Positions 1 to 8,391 of a stretch of DNA of 32,298 nucleotides are shown piece after piece (the first letter of the stretch is position 1; the number at the start of each line of letters is the position of its first letter). The notes beneath the pieces are model-generated. The model had not been told where the DNA came from. It saw only the letters and a list, made by a program, of their open reading frames with translations, and ran no database searches. The stretch is from assembly GCA_001899395.1 (NCBI GenBank), contig MOYD01000060.1:84814-117111 (forward strand), given 5' to 3'. The position numbers and the translations under genes are program-made. This DNA is from Candidatus Gastranaerophilales bacterium Zag_111. Lineage in GTDB: Bacteria; Cyanobacteriota; Vampirovibrionia; Gastranaerophilales; Gastranaerophilaceae.

Positions 1-720
1 ACAACAAACAATTGTCTGCAAAAACTGTTCAAAACAGTTGAAACTAAATGGGACGGACGCTACAAACAATCATTCACCCCGGACAACATTCAGGCACGTG
101 CGCGTGCTATGTTTTTATGGGGAGTAAGCAATGAATTTGCCGGCTGTCTTCCGATTGCAACATCCGATAAGTCCGAACTGTATATGGGTTATGCAACAAT
201 TAATGGCGATATGTCCGGCGGTTTTGCCCCAATTGCAGATGTTCCGAAAACTAAACTTTTCGCGCTGGCAAGATGGCTTAACGCAAACCGCGAAGTAAAA
301 AATGCAATTCCTGAAGCAATCATCCTGAAAAAACCCGGGGCAGAACTTGCAATTAACCCTAAAACAGGCAAGCCGCTAATAGCAGAAGATGCCTTAATGC
401 CGTACGAGTTCCTTGATGAAATCATCTGGCGTATTGAGAATAAAAAAGAACACTATTACGATATGCTGAATTCAGAATTTCTCTACGAAAAGAAAAATCC
501 TGTATCAATTGAACAAAAACAAGAATGGCTTGACAAATTTTACCGCCGAATGTCAACCGCGCTTTATAAATGGTCAATTTTGCCGCCGTCCGTCATTGTT
601 GATTCCCGCTCAATCAATAAATACGATTACAAACAACCAATAACATCCTCAAGAATAAACTATAAAGGGCTTAGCCAAGACCTGATAAGAGAAAAAATTT
701 CAGAGTTTACTACGATGTAA
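1..720 (+). CDS. nadE: Glutamine-dependent NAD+ synthetase, C-terminal part
   Basis: This gene is cut by the left window edge; the frame is open from base 1, giving 239 visible residues. NadE amidates deamido-NAD (NaAD) to NAD+ in the cytosol, the last step of NAD synthesis. The visible part carries the synthetase-domain hallmarks TSDKSELYMGYAT, GDMSGGFAPIADVPKT and an IPEAII...KPGAEL segment that matches the loop family members use for adenylated substrate. The tail with YKWSILPPS and the VDSRSINK stretch is typical of the long, glutamine-using form, so an N-terminal nitrilase-like glutaminase domain is expected outside the window (inference). The first ATG inside the window (109) is internal, not the start. 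The gene ends TAA, followed by 131 nt with no clear terminator before the next gene. Confidence 0.93.
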   Translation, partial: TTNNCLQKLFKTVETKWDGRYKQSFTPDNIQARARAMFLWGVSNEFAGCLPIATSDKSELYMGYATINGDMSGGFAPIADVPKTKLFALARWLNANREVKNAIPEAIILKKPGAELAINPKTGKPLIAEDALMPYEFLDEIIWRIENKKEHYYDMLNSEFLYEKKNPVSIEQKQEWLDKFYRRMSTALYKWSILPPSVIVDSRSINKYDYKQPITSSRINYKGLSQDLIREKISEFTTM

Positions 721-851
721 AGCTTTGTTAAGTCAGAAATAATCTAAAAACGCTTGCAATGATTGAAATACAATAAATTTCAAAATATATAAAATGTAAT
801 AATGAAATTTTGTGATATTATGATTTATAACAACAAGGGAATTCGTATTTA

Positions 852-1940
852 ATGTTTAAAGTCAACATCTTGAAATTGATGTATAATCATTCCCCAATGA
901 ATTTTTATACATTTGATAAAGATACAACAATAATAAAATCAATAAATAATACATCATTAGGATACAGCTTTGACAAAATTTTCGACAACAATGATATCGC
1001 ATCTGTTTGGCGGGAAATAAAACTTTGCAAAAAATGGTCAACAATTTTGATATTTTTATTTCTTATAACCCTTTTATATGGCGTAATTTTCCCGAACTTT
1101 TCCAGGTTTGTAAATTATGAGTGGTATGTAAACGCAATAATTATACTATTTATATTTGGAATAGTCTGTCAAATTATCACAAAACTTTGTACACTGATTT
1201 TTGAAAAACGTCTAAAAAAAATTTTTGGCGGGTTTAAAAAGACAATCTTTATTCCGCCGGCTAAAATTGACAAAGATTACTACAGCCGTTTTAAAACAGA
1301 ACTTATAAAAGCGCTTGTGATAATACTTGTTATTGTTGCATGTTTTAGTATCGGTTCACCGCTTAAAAAAGCACAAAACCTGATTGAAAGCGGAAAATAT
1401 AATGAAGTCATCAGCCTTACAACAATCGGTTCAAAAGTTTTTCCGATAGCTCAGGAATGGTACTCGCTCAGAGGGTATGCGCGCTTCCAAACAGGAGATT
1501 ATGAAGGTGCAATAAATGATTATGATAAAGCATATAAACTGGGTGCGGACGGATTAAATATTATGAATTTTGATAACAAAATTTTTATAAAATATTACCT
1601 GAACGAATATGACAGCGCGCTGGAAGATTTCAACACCGAAATTAAAAATGCAGGAAGTGAAGATGAAAAAGACCAGTTTTTATGGGATAAAGCACAGTTT
1701 TTATATTACATAAAACACTATGATGAAGCACTTAGTCTGTACACTGAACTCATCGGCAAAGCAGAAGAAGACAGAATATATTTGCTAAAAGACAGATTAT
1801 ATTTAGAAAGAGCACAAGTGTTTAATGCTCTTGGACAAAACGAATTAGCCCAAGATGATATTGCAAACTCAGGAGTTTCACCTGATGAAATTTCAGAACA
1901 CCCAATTCCACAGCCAACACTTATGCTGAATAATTTTTAG
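852..1940 (+). CDS. TPR-repeat inner-membrane protein, function unknown
   Basis: The 362-residue product has three hydrophobic segments at about residues 62-82, 91-112 and 152-168, then a soluble domain from about 171 to 340 with tetratricopeptide-like helix pairs (EWYSLRGYARFQTGDYEGAI, a YYLNEYDSALEDF unit, a YYIKHYDEALSLY unit, and a last one around LYLERAQVFNALGQ). TPRs are protein-protein docking scaffolds; no catalytic motif is seen. The start ATG at 852 is preceded by AAGGGA at about 11 nt; the internal Met codons at 882 and 897 have no better site. It converges on the AsmA-like gene with no intergenic base (stop at 1940, opposing stop at 1941). The partner and role cannot be read from the sequence. 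Confidence 0.85.
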   Translation: MFKVNILKLMYNHSPMNFYTFDKDTTIIKSINNTSLGYSFDKIFDNNDIASVWREIKLCKKWSTILIFLFLITLLYGVIFPNFSRFVNYEWYVNAIIILFIFGIVCQIITKLCTLIFEKRLKKIFGGFKKTIFIPPAKIDKDYYSRFKTELIKALVIILVIVACFSIGSPLKKAQNLIESGKYNEVISLTTIGSKVFPIAQEWYSLRGYARFQTGDYEGAINDYDKAYKLGADGLNIMNFDNKIFIKYYLNEYDSALEDFNTEIKNAGSEDEKDQFLWDKAQFLYYIKHYDEALSLYTELIGKAEEDRIYLLKDRLYLERAQVFNALGQNELAQDDIANSGVSPDEISEHPIPQPTLMLNNF

Positions 1941-4556
1941 TTAGCGAATATCTTTTAGCTCAATCTTGATATCATTTGTGTTAAGATTTCCGTTTACCAA
2001 AACTCTAAATAAGCCCGTCTCAGCTTCTGTTCCTTTTATCGGCGGAATAAGTTTTATTTTGTCATTGTAAACTTCTTTTGTACGCTCAACCCTAAATAAA
2101 ACCTTATGTATCAAACTCAACGGAATTTTAAATATTCTTATTTTCCGTTCTGAAACTTTATTACGCCGCCCCCAAAGGCTGATATCGCCTTTTTGGCTAT
2201 CTATATCATAATTACCTTCGACAAACATCGAAATATTATCGCTCTGTGAGAAAATTTTCACATCATGAACACAGGAATCATCAAGAATAAACGAACCTCG
2301 CAAATTTGAATAGAAAATATTAGGCTTTGAAAAATCAATATTTGTCACCTTTGACAGGGTGAATTTAAAAGATTTTTTAAGGAAAAATAACGGCGATTTT
2401 TTATGTGAAGATGAACGATTTACAATAATCTCTCTTGAACCTAACTTTGGCATAAACCCATCCGCAATTGCAAAAGTTGCATGTGCGTGAATATTATGCA
2501 ATTTATTCCAAGTTTTCATATGCAGTGTTGCAAATGCAGTTCCTTCAAATTGGTCAGGAAGATTAAAAATCTTTGTTGCAACCGCGTTTGAATCAATGTC
2601 TGATGCTAAAAAGTGAATATCTGATGCGTGCTTTTTAATATTATACTTACCAACGGCGCTCAAAATCCCATTTGAATACTCTGTTTCAGGAATTGTAAAA
2701 TCAACAACATTGTCTTTCATTTGCCCTATAATATTCACATCGTGCAAATAAAATTTTGAGTGAATAATTTCACCGGCATGAATTTTACCTTTTTTGACAA
2801 TAACATTATGCTCTTTTGGTTTATGCTGCTTAGGTGAATTCCCTTTAATAGAAGATTTAACGCTGGAAATATTTCCCTGCTTAACATAAAACCGTTTAAG
2901 ATTAATTTCAATATCATCAACTATGATATCGTCTTTCAAATTATTTTGGGCAATAAGCTTCATATCAATCGGTTCGTTGAAAAATTTGCCGTCTATATTA
3001 ACTCCGATTTTATTTCCCGCAACATTTATATCAGCCTGTTTTAAATACATAAAATCTCTGTGATGAGTGTCATACAACGATAATTTACCGTCAATATATT
3101 TTTTCATAAAATCGTATTTCAAATCAGCAAGAAATCTTCCGCCTGTAATATAATCCTCAACAAACGACTGAACAAGCAGCATTGGAACTTCGCCGTTTGT
3201 TTTTAACGTAAAATATGAAGGTTTAAAAGAACCTTGCTGACTAATAAAAAGCCCGTCACCGCCTAACATCTTTTGCTCACCAATCGAATAATTGTAATCT
3301 TTTACAAATAACTTGTCAGCCGTTTTAAGAGTTTTTGCGCTTATTTTACGGTATTTATCAGTATTATCAAGGCTTCCGAACCTCGTAGAAATATTACTTC
3401 CGGGCGCTAAACCAAGCTCATACTCAATACTAACCTTATGGTTAGCTGTCATATATTTAACATCCGCGTCAGCAAAACCAATAATCTGAACCGGCTCAAA
3501 ATATTTCTTTGTAAAATTCTTTGTTAGCTTCGATTTTACATTTCCCGCCACAACAACATTATCTGTCGCAAGCCCTTTTACCAAAACATCTGTGTAGACT
3601 TTATCTGTACCAAAAGTTCCGTTGGCGGCAGCCTTCATCTCCCGTCCGGTAAAATAAAAATCTACAACCGGCAACGATACCGGGATTTTAAATTTTGAAA
3701 AATCAGCTTTTAAATTATGCGCGCGGCATTTTCCGTTCAGCCCTTCTTTAGAAAACGCTAAGTCTACATCAAGACTTCCTTCAAAATTTTCAAAGTTTTC
3801 TATAAAATTTCTCTTACCATTGTTTTTTGTTTTGTAAAAAAAAACAAAGAATTTTTCTAAATCATATACAGATAAATCTTTTCCGTTAAAATTAAGATTA
3901 TCAATTGTTCCCGTAAGATTGAGGGTCGAAGTTTTATATCTGAGAGTAAAATCTTCAAAATTAACAGTTTTTGCGAAATACAAATATCCATCTTCACCAA
4001 TTACAATAGGTTCTTTTGAATACGGTACCGTAAGATAACCAGTAAATGCGCAAAAAACAGTTCCGTAGATTTTTTCAGAATGAATATTTACAAGTTTCAT
4101 GTTAGATTTATCATCAAATTTAACATAAGCATTTTTAACATTTATAACCGGGAGATAATCTATTTTTAGCGAACTTTTATCTTCTTTTTTATCCGTATTC
4201 AAACGAGGTTTCAACCGTTCAAAATCAAGATAAATTGATTCAATATTAAGTTTTTCTGGCTTAAACGAAAGAGGCTTTGAATGATATTCAATATTTTTAA
4301 AATCCACAACCTGCTTATCATTATCTTTTACGTCAATTTTTGCGGCAATAATATCGAATGATAAATTCTTGTTGTATTTAAAATTAAACCCTTTAATATC
4401 AATGTCTGCGCCAATTTTATCAGACAAAATTTGTTCTATTTTACTAATCCCAGCAGCAGAATTTAAAATTTTCGGCACACCAAAAATTATAAATACCCCT
4501 GCAGCAATAATTACAACGCCAACAAACACTATAAGATATTTGAAAAATCTTTTCAT
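1941..4556 (-). CDS. AsmA-like / DUF3971-type envelope protein
   Basis: The 871-residue protein has one N-terminal transmembrane anchor (about residues 7-27) followed by a long region of alternating beta-strand-like sequence without enzymatic motifs. After the anchor come IEQILSDKIGADIDIKGF and a SFKPEKLNIESIYLDF stretch, the pattern of AsmA/YhdP/TamB-type proteins, which span the periplasm and are linked to lipid movement between the membranes or outer-membrane assembly (family knowledge). Near the C-terminus it has GNYDIDSQKGDISLWGRRN, also AsmA-like. No other coding gene is co-oriented directly upstream; sugE diverges 65 bp away. The ATG has no Shine-Dalgarno, but an extended -10 (TGC then TAACAT) ends six bases before it, so the message is probably leaderless. 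The subfamily is uncertain; membership in the AsmA-like superfamily is likely. Confidence 0.75.
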   Translation of the reverse strand: MKRFFKYLIVFVGVVIIAAGVFIIFGVPKILNSAAGISKIEQILSDKIGADIDIKGFNFKYNKNLSFDIIAAKIDVKDNDKQVVDFKNIEYHSKPLSFKPEKLNIESIYLDFERLKPRLNTDKKEDKSSLKIDYLPVINVKNAYVKFDDKSNMKLVNIHSEKIYGTVFCAFTGYLTVPYSKEPIVIGEDGYLYFAKTVNFEDFTLRYKTSTLNLTGTIDNLNFNGKDLSVYDLEKFFVFFYKTKNNGKRNFIENFENFEGSLDVDLAFSKEGLNGKCRAHNLKADFSKFKIPVSLPVVDFYFTGREMKAAANGTFGTDKVYTDVLVKGLATDNVVVAGNVKSKLTKNFTKKYFEPVQIIGFADADVKYMTANHKVSIEYELGLAPGSNISTRFGSLDNTDKYRKISAKTLKTADKLFVKDYNYSIGEQKMLGGDGLFISQQGSFKPSYFTLKTNGEVPMLLVQSFVEDYITGGRFLADLKYDFMKKYIDGKLSLYDTHHRDFMYLKQADINVAGNKIGVNIDGKFFNEPIDMKLIAQNNLKDDIIVDDIEINLKRFYVKQGNISSVKSSIKGNSPKQHKPKEHNVIVKKGKIHAGEIIHSKFYLHDVNIIGQMKDNVVDFTIPETEYSNGILSAVGKYNIKKHASDIHFLASDIDSNAVATKIFNLPDQFEGTAFATLHMKTWNKLHNIHAHATFAIADGFMPKLGSREIIVNRSSSHKKSPLFFLKKSFKFTLSKVTNIDFSKPNIFYSNLRGSFILDDSCVHDVKIFSQSDNISMFVEGNYDIDSQKGDISLWGRRNKVSERKIRIFKIPLSLIHKVLFRVERTKEVYNDKIKLIPPIKGTEAETGLFRVLVNGNLNTNDIKIELKDIR

Positions 4557-4562
4557 AAATCC

Positions 4563-4571
4563 ATGTTAGCA
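4563..4571 (-). promoter_or_regulatory. Extended -10 element for a leaderless AsmA-like mRNA
   Basis: Read on the minus strand the sequence is TGC followed by TAACAT, then six bases, then the ATG at 4556. This spacing would put the transcription start on the A of the start codon. No Shine-Dalgarno lies between. Confidence 0.5.
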
Positions 4572-4605
4572 CAAAAAAACGTTGCGGTAAGGTGAAAATA
4601 TTTTA

Positions 4606-4614
4606 TGTTATAAT
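4606..4614 (+). promoter_or_regulatory. Extended -10 element for a leaderless sugE mRNA
   Basis: TGT followed by a perfect TATAAT, then seven bases, then the ATG at 4622. A -35 box is not convincing (TTGCGG lies 21 bp upstream), which fits an extended -10 promoter. The predicted start of transcription is at or one base before the ATG. Confidence 0.55.
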
Positions 4615-4621
4615 AACAAAT

Positions 4622-4939
4622 ATGGCATGGATATATTTATTGATTGCAGCAGTATTTGAAGTTGGCTGGCCGTTTGGTTTAAAAATGGCAGCATTAGGGC
4701 AATACAAAGTTTGGTGGATTATATTTGCAATCATTGCAATGCTACTTAGCGGAGTATTTTTATTCATTGCACAAAAAACAATACCTGTTGGTACTGCCTA
4801 TGCAGTCTGGACAGGCATAGGTGCATCATGTACTTTTTTATTAGGAGTTATTTTATTCAATGATGCATTCAGCCTAACGAGAGCTTTAGGAATTATATTA
4901 ATTATAAGCGGTGTTGTTTGCCTAAAAATCGGTCATTAA
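4622..4939 (+). CDS. sugE: SMR-family exporter, SugE/Gdx type
   Basis: The 105-residue product has four transmembrane helices and matches the small multidrug resistance family, usually 105-110 residues. The essential membrane glutamate is E13 in AAVFEVGWPFGLK. The KTIPVGTAYAVWTGIGA stretch is the signature of the SugE/Gdx branch, whose characterised members export guanidinium in exchange for protons; other SMR members export quaternary ammonium compounds. I chose the ATG at 4622 instead of the upstream in-frame ATG at 4592, because it gives the family's usual N-terminus and sits seven bases after an extended -10. SugE-type SMRs work as a homodimer or as a pair of paralogues; no second SMR gene is adjacent. 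The short leaderless promoter leaves no room for a guanidine riboswitch. Confidence 0.9.
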   Translation: MAWIYLLIAAVFEVGWPFGLKMAALGQYKVWWIIFAIIAMLLSGVFLFIAQKTIPVGTAYAVWTGIGASCTFLLGVILFNDAFSLTRALGIILIISGVVCLKIGH

Positions 4940-4954
4940 ACATTCGGTGATGCA

Positions 4955-5702
4955 TTATTTTATCTTTTTAACAATATTTTTAAAATAGTCTGTCTGAGTT
5001 ATTGCTAATTTAGCACATGCAATGCCATTTAAGCTGCTTTTTTTGGTAATATCACAGTACTCTTCCTCGCTGTATGCTGTACCGATATCTCCCATTGGTT
5101 TTATCTTTTCATCAATCAACTGAAAAGTAAAAAGATCATATCCCCACATATTCGGTTTTCCGGTTATTCCATTTAGGTCTACTGAAATAAATATCTTCTC
5201 TTCTTCTTTATTATTTTCAAAAAATATAAGTGTTCCGTCCATTAAAACAATTATACCGTCGTCAAGAAGTCTTTCTCCCGGGTTATCCATTACTGTACCA
5301 TCAAGGCTTTTATATGTGTATACACCTGTATTTGGCGCATAACACGGTGTTTTATTGCTCATTGTTGTGTAATAATTACCGCAATCTAACGCTACTTTTA
5401 AGTGTTTTGAAAATGTTTTATAAAAAGTTGCGGGGTCGTAATCTGAGTTTATTACGGATTCATCCAGTTCAATCATTAGTTGATAGGTTTGCTGAATAGT
5501 TGAGTACGATTTTAAAAATTGGCTCCTTAGTCTGGCAGCTTTGTTTTGCATTATAAGATTTGGTAATGTAATTGCTGCAACTACACCTATTATGCCAAGG
5601 GTAATCAAAACTTCCGCAAGCGTAAACGCGCAAAGCCCTTTACTGGAGAGCTTTAACGGTGCCCCCCCCCCCGTTTTTCAAGCTATGATTGAATTTTAGC
5701 AT
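4955..5702 (-). CDS. Type IV prepilin-like protein, OFF by poly-G frameshift
   Basis: Start ATG at 5702-5700 is preceded by AAGGAGA eight bases upstream and by a full promoter (TTGCAA, 17 bp, TATAAT). Ten codons in, an 11-base G run (C run at 5662-5672 on the plus strand) puts the frame onto a TAA 21 codons from the start. With one G fewer (10) or two more (13), the frame runs on through APLKLSSKGLCA, then FTLAEVLITLGIIGVVAA and the rest, giving a 248-residue prepilin with A25/F26 as the likely prepilin-peptidase site and Glu at +5 (E30). The body carries the VDLNG...PN..G.D.F.F motif shared with the prepilin at 7596-8303. Either this is a phase-variable gene caught in the OFF phase or the homopolymer length is a sequencing error. 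The only start downstream of the run is a TTG inside the hydrophobic helix, which would lose the signal. Confidence 0.85.
5662..5672 (-). repeat. Homopolymeric tract, 11 G on the coding strand
   Basis: An uninterrupted run of 11 C on the plus strand (11 G in the gene) lies between codons 11 and 14 of the prepilin gene. Homopolymer runs of this length are prone to slipped-strand mispairing and to polymerase slippage in transcription. It is the only G/C run longer than six that I see in the window. Confidence 0.95.
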
Positions 5703-5733
5703 GCCAGTCTCTCCTTTTTATTTCTACAGGTTT

Positions 5734-5762
5734 ATTATACACAATTACATAAAATTTTGCAA
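5734..5762 (-). promoter_or_regulatory. Promoter of the phase-variable prepilin gene
   Basis: On the minus strand: TTGCAA at 5762-5757, a 17-bp spacer, and TATAAT at 5739-5734. The start codon lies about 31 bases past the -10, with AAGGAGA between. A near-consensus promoter plus a strong ribosome site argues that the gene is maintained and not decaying. Confidence 0.7.
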
Positions 5763-5835
5763 GCTATTTGGAAAAGAGTTTGTAATTATGCTAAATTTAT
5801 TTTCATTATGATTTCACATTGGATTATTTAGAAAA

Positions 5836-7080
5836 TTAACCTGCAATAACAGTTGTCCACAAGTCTTCCGGAATTGATTTGTTATTTTTTACATAGGCAT
5901 TGAAAACTTGTTTATGACGTTTTATTGTTTTGTTTTCAGCTGTTAAATATTCATATTCAGGCAATCTGTCCGCATCAATCATACGTTGGCGATTAATTGC
6001 TTCATATTTTACACTGTATTTAAGTCTTGTAAGCCAATCTTTTTTTAATTTTTCCAATTCTGTTTCTTTTGCTTTGATTAAATTTTTGACTTTTGTACTA
6101 TTAGGAGTTTTTGAAAGCTGCTGTCTTAACGAGTTGATTTCGCCCATTAAACCTCTAATTGAATTTTCATCTGCTTTCATATCTTTCCAGATTTCGCCTA
6201 TCGGATAAATATCAATACCTTCAAGTCTGTCCACTTTAAAAGTATATTTTTCTTCGACAGATTCAAAAATCTTTGTAATTTGTTTGTCTGAACCTTGGAA
6301 TTTATTTATTAATCCCGCATATTCTTTCAAAATCATCTGTCGTGCACTGCGCGCAACATGGTTATGATTGGATTCACCTTTGTAAACATCAACATTTTCT
6401 CTTAAAAACTGTTCATATTGATTTTGAATGGTTGACAGTAATTGTTTTTTTGACATCTGCTGAGCTGCAGCCTTAGCAGATACAGATGACTGCTCTTTTG
6501 AAATAATATCAATAATTTCCTGAGTTGAAAGTTTACCGTCAGGGTTGATATTATTTTTGTCAATTTTATGCCAGAATTTATCCATTGTACCGGTTCTGAT
6601 AAGATGTTTTTCTAAATATTCATCTTCTAATTTTTCAATTGCTCTGAAATAATCCAGAACAGGTTTCTTTCGACTTGCTTCAATATCAATAGACTTTTGT
6701 AAAGTTCTTAAATATGACGCTATATTGCCTTTCTTTGAAAGAGTTTCCTCTAATCCCGGCAAGTCCGGATGTAAAGGATTTTCTGCTCTAAGTCTTTTTA
6801 TATATCCTATTAGAGTTTTTAGTCTTACATTTTCATTAGTAAGCCTTGTAAGTCTGTCTAATTTAAGCCTATTTTGCAAAATTTCCAGTAACACTTCTTT
6901 TTCTAAAGGAGTATCAGGCATTTTAACCTTGAGACTTGGAGCGTAGATATCCTGAGTTAATAAAATCCTAAATTGATTTTTTAAAACTTCAGGATTAGCA
7001 GCAGTAAACGACAATTGGTTGTTTTGGTTTTTTCTTTTTGTGTATAAATTTGGATTGTTGGACACAGAATTAATTAACAT
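5836..7080 (-). CDS. Lineage-type protein with N-terminal SFTA tag, helical, EF-hand-like loop
   Basis: The 414-residue product is not recognised. It begins with a short polar leader ending in QLSFTAANP (F25-T26-A27), a tag also seen in the small proteins at 15483 and 19823. The rest is highly charged and mostly helical, with coiled-coil-like stretches (about 60-100 and 310-350). Residues 177-188 (NINPDGKLSTQE) fit a 12-residue EF-hand/dockerin-like loop with N1, N3, D5, G6, L8 and E12; one such loop alone is weak evidence for calcium binding. There is no signal peptide or membrane helix. The ATG at 7080 has AAAGGT six bases upstream. It stands alone between the prepilin gene and the XRE gene, all on the minus strand. 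Confidence 0.8.
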   Translation of the reverse strand: MLINSVSNNPNLYTKRKNQNNQLSFTAANPEVLKNQFRILLTQDIYAPSLKVKMPDTPLEKEVLLEILQNRLKLDRLTRLTNENVRLKTLIGYIKRLRAENPLHPDLPGLEETLSKKGNIASYLRTLQKSIDIEASRKKPVLDYFRAIEKLEDEYLEKHLIRTGTMDKFWHKIDKNNINPDGKLSTQEIIDIISKEQSSVSAKAAAQQMSKKQLLSTIQNQYEQFLRENVDVYKGESNHNHVARSARQMILKEYAGLINKFQGSDKQITKIFESVEEKYTFKVDRLEGIDIYPIGEIWKDMKADENSIRGLMGEINSLRQQLSKTPNSTKVKNLIKAKETELEKLKKDWLTRLKYSVKYEAINRQRMIDADRLPEYEYLTAENKTIKRHKQVFNAYVKNNKSIPEDLWTTVIAG

Positions 7081-7155
7081 AATAAGACCTTTCTTTTTTT
7101 ATCCCCATTCGTATAAAACAGAGGAAAAATAATTTTGCTATTATGTTAATAATTT

Positions 7156-7482
7156 TTAAGACATAGATTTTAAAATATTATATATCATACTCAGTTTATC
7201 TGAATCCGATTTTACAAAATCAAGCTTTCTTAATATATAAGTGTACTTGTCTTCATCTGTAATGTTATTGGTAAATGTAAAAAGTTCTTGCGGGGTTACA
7301 TTAAAAATATCAATGATTTTTTCCAGAGTTTGAGCAGTCATAAATGCGTTTCCGCGCTCAATACTGCTTAATGTATTAGTTGCAATCCCAATTTCTTCAG
7401 CAAGTTTTTCCTGACTGAGCCCTTTAATTTTTCTAAAAGATTTAATCTTTTCCCCTAATTGCTTCTGAATGTAACTTTGCAT
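7156..7482 (-). CDS. XRE-family HTH transcriptional regulator
   Basis: The 108-residue protein has a Cro/C1-type helix-turn-helix at about residues 10-65 (LGEKIKSFRKIKGLSQEKLA, then an IGIATNTLSSIERG recognition helix region, then TLEKIIDIFNVTPQELF). The remaining 40 residues form a short helical tail of the kind used for dimerisation. The start ATG has GGGGA about eight bases upstream, and TATAAT lies at 7506-7501. It diverges from the prepilin gene at 7596 across a 113-bp region holding two copies of an 11-bp palindrome. The likely role (inference) is repression of the prepilin promoter and of its own gene. Confidence 0.9.
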   Translation of the reverse strand: MQSYIQKQLGEKIKSFRKIKGLSQEKLAEEIGIATNTLSSIERGNAFMTAQTLEKIIDIFNVTPQELFTFTNNITDEDKYTYILRKLDFVKSDSDKLSMIYNILKSMS

Positions 7483-7530
7483 AACACATCCCCAAAACTT
7501 ATTATAACAATATAAGCTACCAATCTAACA

Positions 7531-7563
7531 ATGTTTAACATGTTGACTATAAATGTTAAACAT
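7531..7563. promoter_or_regulatory. Paired palindromic operators between XRE regulator and prepilin
   Basis: Two 11-bp palindromes, ATGTTTAACAT (7531-7541) and ATGTTAAACAT (7553-7563), differ only at the centre and lie 22 bp apart, about two helical turns. Each is followed by GTT. The second sits in the spacer between TTGACT and TATTCT of the prepilin promoter; the first abuts the upstream side of that -35 and the putative -35 of the divergent XRE promoter. Confidence 0.75.
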
Positions 7564-7571
7564 GTTATTCT
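7543..7571 (+). promoter_or_regulatory. Promoter of the prepilin gene at 7596
   Basis: TTGACT at 7543-7548, a 17-bp spacer and TATTCT at 7566-7571, followed by AAAGGTGG and the ATG at 7596. An operator copy fills most of the spacer, so a bound repressor would exclude RNA polymerase. Confidence 0.65.
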
Positions 7572-7595
7572 TCAATAAGAAAGGTGGTAATTTTT

Positions 7596-8303
7596 ATGTA
7601 TGAAAAATTTTTAACAAAAAAACTTGCTTTTACATTAGCAGAAGTATTGATTACACTAGGCGTAATAGGAGTTGTTGCAGCTTTGACAATACCCGGACTT
7701 ATGGCACATTATAAAAAGATAAGAACAGTTACGCAATTAAAAGAATCCTATAGCATTTTGCAGCAAGCCATAAAACTTTCCCAAGAAGATAATGGCGAAA
7801 GCGACTCTTGGGACACGAGTTTAAGTGCACATGACTTTTTTCAAAAATACTTTGCGAATTACCTCAAATGGCAAAAAGAGTATTCATTGACTGAACTCAA
7901 AACTTTAGCACCAAGAACATATTTAAATGGAACCACATATACCGGAGCAATGTATGATTCGGCAAAATCATCACATTTTTTACTGATTAACGGAAGTCAA
8001 ATTTCAGTAGCAAGTTATGGGAAAAGTCTTATGTTTGCAATAGATGTTAATGGGTTATCAAAACCAAACAGAATAGGAATTGATACCTTCCAATTTGTAT
8101 TTACACCTGAATACGGATTATTACCTTGGGGTGATAAAGGAACAGATTTTAATTTCCCTGCTGAAGTTTTTGGAACATATAAAAGAAAAACAGTCATGGG
8201 TTCCAATAGTTACGCTTGTAACAAGACAAAAATGGGTCAATGGTGTACTGCATTAATAATACAAGACGGGTGGAAAATTTCAAACGATTATCCGTGGAAG
8301 TAG
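7596..8303 (+). CDS. Type IV prepilin-like protein under XRE control
   Basis: The 235-residue product has a class III signal: a short basic leader (MYEKFLTKKLA), then FTLAEVLITLGVIGVVAALT with Glu at +5 (E16). The residue before the cleavage site is Ala (A11) where most prepilins have Gly, as also in the prepilin at 4955. After the hydrophobic helix come an HDFFQKYFANYL segment, an AIDVNG...KPN..GIDTFQF motif (about 148-167) and cysteines C208 and C217 near the end. It is expected to be processed by prepilin peptidase and assembled in a pilus or pseudopilus. The ATG at 7596 is chosen over the upstream GTG because AAAGGTGG precedes it by about nine bases. A hairpin terminator follows at 8331. 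Confidence 0.9.
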   Translation: MYEKFLTKKLAFTLAEVLITLGVIGVVAALTIPGLMAHYKKIRTVTQLKESYSILQQAIKLSQEDNGESDSWDTSLSAHDFFQKYFANYLKWQKEYSLTELKTLAPRTYLNGTTYTGAMYDSAKSSHFLLINGSQISVASYGKSLMFAIDVNGLSKPNRIGIDTFQFVFTPEYGLLPWGDKGTDFNFPAEVFGTYKRKTVMGSNSYACNKTKMGQWCTALIIQDGWKISNDYPWK

Positions 8304-8330
8304 AATGTATACTATTCACATATCTACAAT

Positions 8331-8362
8331 AAAAATCAAGAGCCTAAGACTCTTGATTTTTT
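8331..8362. terminator. Bidirectional rho-independent terminator
   Basis: An 11-bp perfect stem, AAAATCAAGAG paired with CTCTTGATTTT, closes a 7-base loop and is followed by more T. It lies between the convergent prepilin and RhuM-family genes and, because A and T runs flank both sides, can serve both. Confidence 0.85.
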
Positions 8363-8391
8363 ATATAATAAATGTTGTTTAAAATATTGTT

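Noticed and set aside
4592-4621. Longer start for sugE at 4592
   Set aside because: The ten extra residues are not in the family, and this ATG lies upstream of the -10 element.
4592-4621. Guanidine riboswitch before sugE
   Set aside because: The predicted transcript begins at the start codon, and the 65-bp gap shows no guanidine-aptamer motif.
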